Assembly (NCBI GenBank): GCA_046703825.1
Contig: JBJKSO010000052.1
Span: 1-10,821 of the forward strand
Source: JBJKSO01 sp046703825
GTDB lineage: Bacteria > Chloroflexota > Dormibacteria > Aeolococcales > Bog-877
DNA: 10,821 nt
Reading direction: 5' to 3'
A program made the translations under genes and the position numbers. Under the pieces are notes generated by a model. That model saw only the letters and a program-made list of their open reading frames with translations, ran no database searches and was not told the origin of the DNA. Position 1 is the stretch's first letter, and the number at the start of each line of letters is the position of its first letter. Below, in pieces: positions 8,666-10,821 of the stretch.

Positions 8666-9168
8666 TCGGGCAGGGAGCGCTGCACCTCTCGCTGCTCCAG
8701 CGGCCCGCGGATGAGCACGAGCCGGCACGGCGCTCCGGCGAGCAGCTGCTGACCGGTCAGTCCCAGCGAGAAGTCGCCGAAGTCGCTGTGGACCGGCAAG
8801 GCCGCCACCAGCAGATCCGCGTCCCAGCGCAGCGCCTCCTCGATGATGGCGGGGCCGGCCTCCCGGGCCTGGAGCACCGACGTCTCCACCTTGACGCCGA
8901 GCCGTTTGGCGGCCTCCTCCAATCCGGCCAGCTCCTCCTCGGCGGCTCCCAGCTCGGCTTCCATGGGGCTGTCCAGCGGCAGGCTGCGGGCCACCTCCAG
9001 CACCCTCAGCAGCAGCACCTGCGCCTTGTCGGGCGCGGCGATCCGGCAGGCCACCCGCACCGCGGGTTCGTCGAATCCACGGCCGCGTACCGGCACCATG
9101 ATCCGCCGGGGCTGCTCCGTTCGGGGCGGTTGCTCCGGCTCGCCGCGACCGCGGAAGATGGCTGGCAC
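8662..9168 (-). CDS. Universal stress protein (UspA) family protein
   Basis: Single Usp domain of 168 residues. Features are a first strand RRIMVPVRGRGFDEPAVR (21-38), VLLLRVLEVA (51-60), a helical segment with two acidic clusters (70-90), GPAIIEEALRWDADLLVAAL (105-124) and APCRLVLIRG (146-155). The ATP-binding signature GxxG-9x-G(S/T) is not recognisable: the loop reads LPVHSDFGDFSLGLTG (124-139), so it may belong to the non-ATP-binding class. It starts at GTG 9166-9168; the internal ATG at residue 24 would cut the first strand and is less likely. No Shine-Dalgarno is visible. It is divergent from the trkA pair across 82 bases and convergent with dedA, sharing CTAG at their stops. Usp domains often accompany ion transporters, but a link to TrkA here is only suggested by position. 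Confidence 0.85.
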   Translation of the reverse strand: MPAIFRGRGEPEQPPRTEQPRRIMVPVRGRGFDEPAVRVACRIAAPDKAQVLLLRVLEVARSLPLDSPMEAELGAAEEELAGLEEAAKRLGVKVETSVLQAREAGPAIIEEALRWDADLLVAALPVHSDFGDFSLGLTGQQLLAGAPCRLVLIRGPLEQREVQRSLPD

Positions 9169-9184
9169 CCGGCCATTTTGCGAA

Positions 9185-9197
9185 GCCGGTCACCGGC
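9185..9197. promoter_or_regulatory. Perfect dyad GCCGGT-C-ACCGGC between usp and trkA
   Basis: Two six-base arms around one base, in the 82-base divergent gap. It is a possible operator for one or both genes. GC-rich sequence produces such dyads by chance, so support is weak. Confidence 0.25.
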
Positions 9198-9235
9198 GGC
9201 GCTCGCAGCAAGCCGACTGGCCGGCAGGCCGCACC

Positions 9236-9241
9236 TATACT
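9236..9241 (+). promoter_or_regulatory. -10 element TATACT for the trkA pair
   Basis: TATACT matches five of six bases of TATAAT and stands out in GC-rich sequence. It ends nine bases before the ATG at 9251, so transcription would begin within a few bases of the start codon, implying a leaderless or nearly leaderless message. No ribosome binding site precedes the ATG, which fits. No strong -35 hexamer is seen near 9213-9219. Confidence 0.5.
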
Positions 9242-9250
9242 CGGGCCGAA

Positions 9251-9715
9251 ATGAAGGCGGTGATCGTCGGCTGTGGCAGGGTCGGGGCCACGCTGGCCCG
9301 CGAGCTGGTCGAAAGGGGACACCAAGTGACCGTGGTGGACAACGCCCGGCAGTCGTTCAGGCGGCTTGGCTCGGACTTCAAGGGCAGGATCGTGCTGGGT
9401 TCGGGTGTGGACCAGGAGGTGCTGGCCCAGGCGGGAACCGCCGAGGCGGACTGCTTCATCTCGGTCACCAACGGTGACAACCGCAACATCATGTCCGCCC
9501 AGGTGGCCAGGGAGGTTTTCGGGGTGCGCAGGGTCATGACCCGGATCTATGATCCCCGCCGGGCGGAGCTGTACCGCGAGTTCGGCCTTTACACCTACTG
9601 CCCGACCGTCGTCGGCACAGCCGTTGCCGAGGCCTACTTCGAGTCCGGCGCCGAGTCGGCGGACGGCGTGGCTAATGCCGCCAGGCGGATCGGCGGCGGT
9701 CAAGCGGATGCCTGA
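9251..9715 (+). CDS. TrkA-N (RCK/KTN) K+ transport regulator, N-domain only
   Basis: Cytoplasmic Rossmann-fold regulator of Trk/Ktr-type K+ uptake, binding NAD(H) or a related nucleotide. It has 154 residues. MKAVIVGCGRVGATLARELVE contains GxGxxG (Gly7, 9, 12), and Asp30 ends the second strand (VTVVD), as in NAD binders. GSGVDQEVLAQAG (50-62) aligns with the usual GDATDPEVL stretch but lacks its first Asp. There is no TrkA-C domain: the protein ends after a short tail following VVGTAVAEAYF. The frame is open far upstream, but that stretch is antisense to the stress protein gene; the ATG at 9251 starts exactly at the first strand and has a -10 element just ahead. It overlaps the next gene by eight bases. 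The organisation resembles mycobacterial ceoB/ceoC. No channel subunit (TrkH/KtrB) is present in the window. Confidence 0.9.
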   Translation: MKAVIVGCGRVGATLARELVERGHQVTVVDNARQSFRRLGSDFKGRIVLGSGVDQEVLAQAGTAEADCFISVTNGDNRNIMSAQVAREVFGVRRVMTRIYDPRRAELYREFGLYTYCPTVVGTAVAEAYFESGAESADGVANAARRIGGGQADA

Positions 9716-10382
9716 ACCCGGTCGCTACATCGTGGTGGTCGGGGGCGGCCGCGTCGGTTTCTATCTGACGCGCCACCTGCTCGAGGCGGGCCACGAGGTG
9801 ACACTGATCGAGAAGGATCCGCAGCGGGCGGCGCTGGTGTCGTCGCTGCTGGGCAGCTGCTCCTGCCTGGTGGGGGACGCCGACGAGCTCTCCTTCCTCG
9901 CCACTACTGGCATCGAGCGAGCCAGTCTGCTGGCGGCGGTGACCGGGGATGACGAGGACAACTTGGTCGCCTGCCAGATGGCCCGCCGAGAGTTCGGCGT
10001 GGCCAGGACCATTGCCCGCGTGAACAACCCTGCCAACGTGCAGCTGTTCCACCGCCTCGGCGTGGACGTCGCCGTGTCGGCCACCGAGCTCATCCTCTCG
10101 GTTATCGAAACCGGGATGGCAAGCCAGTCCGACGTGCAGGCGCTGCCGCTCAGCGGCGGGGAGTCCTCGCTGGTCCGGCTCAGCGTCCCACCCGCCGCCG
10201 CCGGGCGCCGCGCGAGCGAGCTGGCCGACCTCGCCAACGACAGGCTGCTGCTGGTGGTGCGCGCCGGCACCGCGTTGCCCGAGGACGCTCCCCTGCAGGC
10301 GGGTGACGACCTGGTGCTTTTCACCAGCCGCCCGCCCAACGACTTTGCCCTGGGGGCGGACCGCCGGGCAGGTACGGTCTAG
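9708..10382 (+). CDS. TrkA K+ transport regulator with TrkA-N and TrkA-C domains
   Basis: Second RCK-type regulator, 224 residues. The TrkA-N domain starts IVVVGGGRVGFYLTRHLLEA with GxGxxG (Gly12, 14, 17) and Glu35 at the end of strand two (VTLIEKD). GDADELSFLATTGIERA (56-72) matches the conserved GDAtd...L..aGi segment. AAVTGDDEDNLVACQMAR (76-93) is typical of TrkA. A TrkA-C domain spans about 145-208 (SSLVRLSVPP, then LLLVVRAGTALPEDAPLQAGDDLVLF). Its ATG at 9708-9710 lies eight bases inside the upstream trkA gene, which suggests translational coupling and a heteromeric regulator. A longer open frame upstream of this ATG is the shadow of the first trkA gene. The TAG stop at 10380-10382 overlaps the stop of the convergent peptidase gene. 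Confidence 0.93.
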   Translation: MPEPGRYIVVVGGGRVGFYLTRHLLEAGHEVTLIEKDPQRAALVSSLLGSCSCLVGDADELSFLATTGIERASLLAAVTGDDEDNLVACQMARREFGVARTIARVNNPANVQLFHRLGVDVAVSATELILSVIETGMASQSDVQALPLSGGESSLVRLSVPPAAAGRRASELADLANDRLLLVVRAGTALPEDAPLQAGDDLVLFTSRPPNDFALGADRRAGTV

Positions 10383-10821
10383 CCCCGGAGAGCCTCGCTG
10401 CCCATGGCGCCGTAGCGATCCCACAGCAGGGCCAGGGTGCGCATGCCGCGGAACAGCTGCCGCAGCACCACGCGCTCGTTGGGAGCGTGGATCCGGTCGT
10501 CCGGGAGTCCGACACCGAACAGCACCGTGGGCAGCCCCAGCTCCTCTGAGATGGATGCGACGGGCGGGATGCTGCCCCCCTCGCGGAGGAACACCGGTTG
10601 CTTGCCCCAAACCTCGCGCACCGCGGCCGCCGCCGCATCCACCGCCGGGTGGCGCGAAGGCGTTAGCGCCCACCGGCCGGAGTTGATGAGTCGAAACTCC
10701 ATCCGGGTGCCGGGCGGGGGGGGCTCGCGCAGCCGACCCTCCACCGCTTCGGTGTCGTGCGCCGCGGTCTGGTTGGGGTCCAGCCCCGACGACAGCTTGG
10801 CCCCCGCCCCGGCGGGGATCA
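10379..10821 (-). CDS. M20 family metallopeptidase (dipeptidase type), 5' part outside window
   Basis: C-terminal 146 residues of an M20 (ArgE/DapE/ACY1/CNDP-like) zinc aminoacyl-hydrolase, which cleaves dipeptides or N-acyl amino acids. The first visible residues, IPAGAGAKLSSGLDPNQT, match the end of the dimerisation (lid) domain and the return to the catalytic domain. Next come FLREGGSIPPVASISEELG, with the conserved GGSIP substrate-binding turn, and FGVGLPDDRIHAPNE, with the conserved His of the C-terminal metal or active site. The frame stays open to the right edge, so the start and the N-terminal metal ligands are not visible. An internal GTG at 10742-10744 is not a plausible start because the family sequence continues upstream of it. 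It is convergent with trkA, sharing CTAG at 10379-10382. Confidence 0.92.
   Translation of the reverse strand, partial: IPAGAGAKLSSGLDPNQTAAHDTEAVEGRLREPPPPGTRMEFRLINSGRWALTPSRHPAVDAAAAAVREVWGKQPVFLREGGSIPPVASISEELGLPTVLFGVGLPDDRIHAPNERVVLRQLFRGMRTLALLWDRYGAMGSEALRG

Noticed and set aside
8843..9250. Upstream in-frame extension of the first trkA gene
   Set aside because: It is antisense to the stress protein gene, and the Rossmann fold starts exactly at the ATG at 9251 just after a -10 element.
7904..9703. Minus-strand open frame of 599 codons across dedA, usp and the first trkA gene
   Set aside because: It overlaps three well-supported genes in other frames and its translation is shadow-like, without domains.

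Overview
The window is a GC-rich bacterial chromosome segment whose codon third positions are almost all G or C. It holds eight genes, two of them cut by the window edges. Nothing looks mobile: there are no insertion sequences, CRISPR arrays, phage genes, tRNAs or rRNAs. GyrB is short and lacks the insertion found in gammaproteobacterial GyrB. GyrA resembles the high-GC Gram-positive type, and the paired small TrkA proteins recall the mycobacterial CeoB/CeoC pair. This suggests a high-GC Gram-positive-like or Chloroflexota/Dormibacterota-like lineage, but the phylum cannot be fixed from this sequence alone.

Layout. Positions 1-2077 (minus) carry most of a superfamily 1B (Upf1/DNA2-like) helicase with a four-cysteine zinc ribbon; its C-terminus lies beyond the left edge. 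A divergent gap of about 380 bases follows. It contains nested hairpins (2148-2262), a perfect dyad (2327-2341) and an extended -10 promoter (2346-2354) facing gyrB. Positions 2462-7959 (plus) are gyrB-plsX-gyrA, packed as an operon: gyrB and plsX overlap at TTGA, and plsX and gyrA are 3 bases apart. A dedA-family membrane protein gene (8036-8665) follows 76 bases later and may be co-transcribed. Convergent to it is a universal stress protein gene (8662-9168, minus). Divergent from that is a pair of overlapping TrkA genes (9251-9715 and 9708-10382, plus). The 3' end of an M20 metallopeptidase gene (10379 to the right edge, minus) closes the window.

How the genes fit together. The core operon couples both gyrase subunits to PlsX, the enzyme that makes acyl-phosphate for phospholipid synthesis, and possibly to a DedA membrane protein. 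It thus mixes chromosome topology with membrane lipid supply. The TrkA pair probably gates a K+ channel encoded elsewhere.

Main points for a second look: plsX inserted between gyrB and gyrA; Leu in GyrA at the position of E. coli Ser83, a classic quinolone-resistance site; the structured helicase-gyrB intergenic region; a probable leaderless trkA promoter; and two convergent gene pairs that each share a CTAG as overlapping TAG stops. No clearly undescribed multi-gene system is evident, and most of the window is housekeeping.
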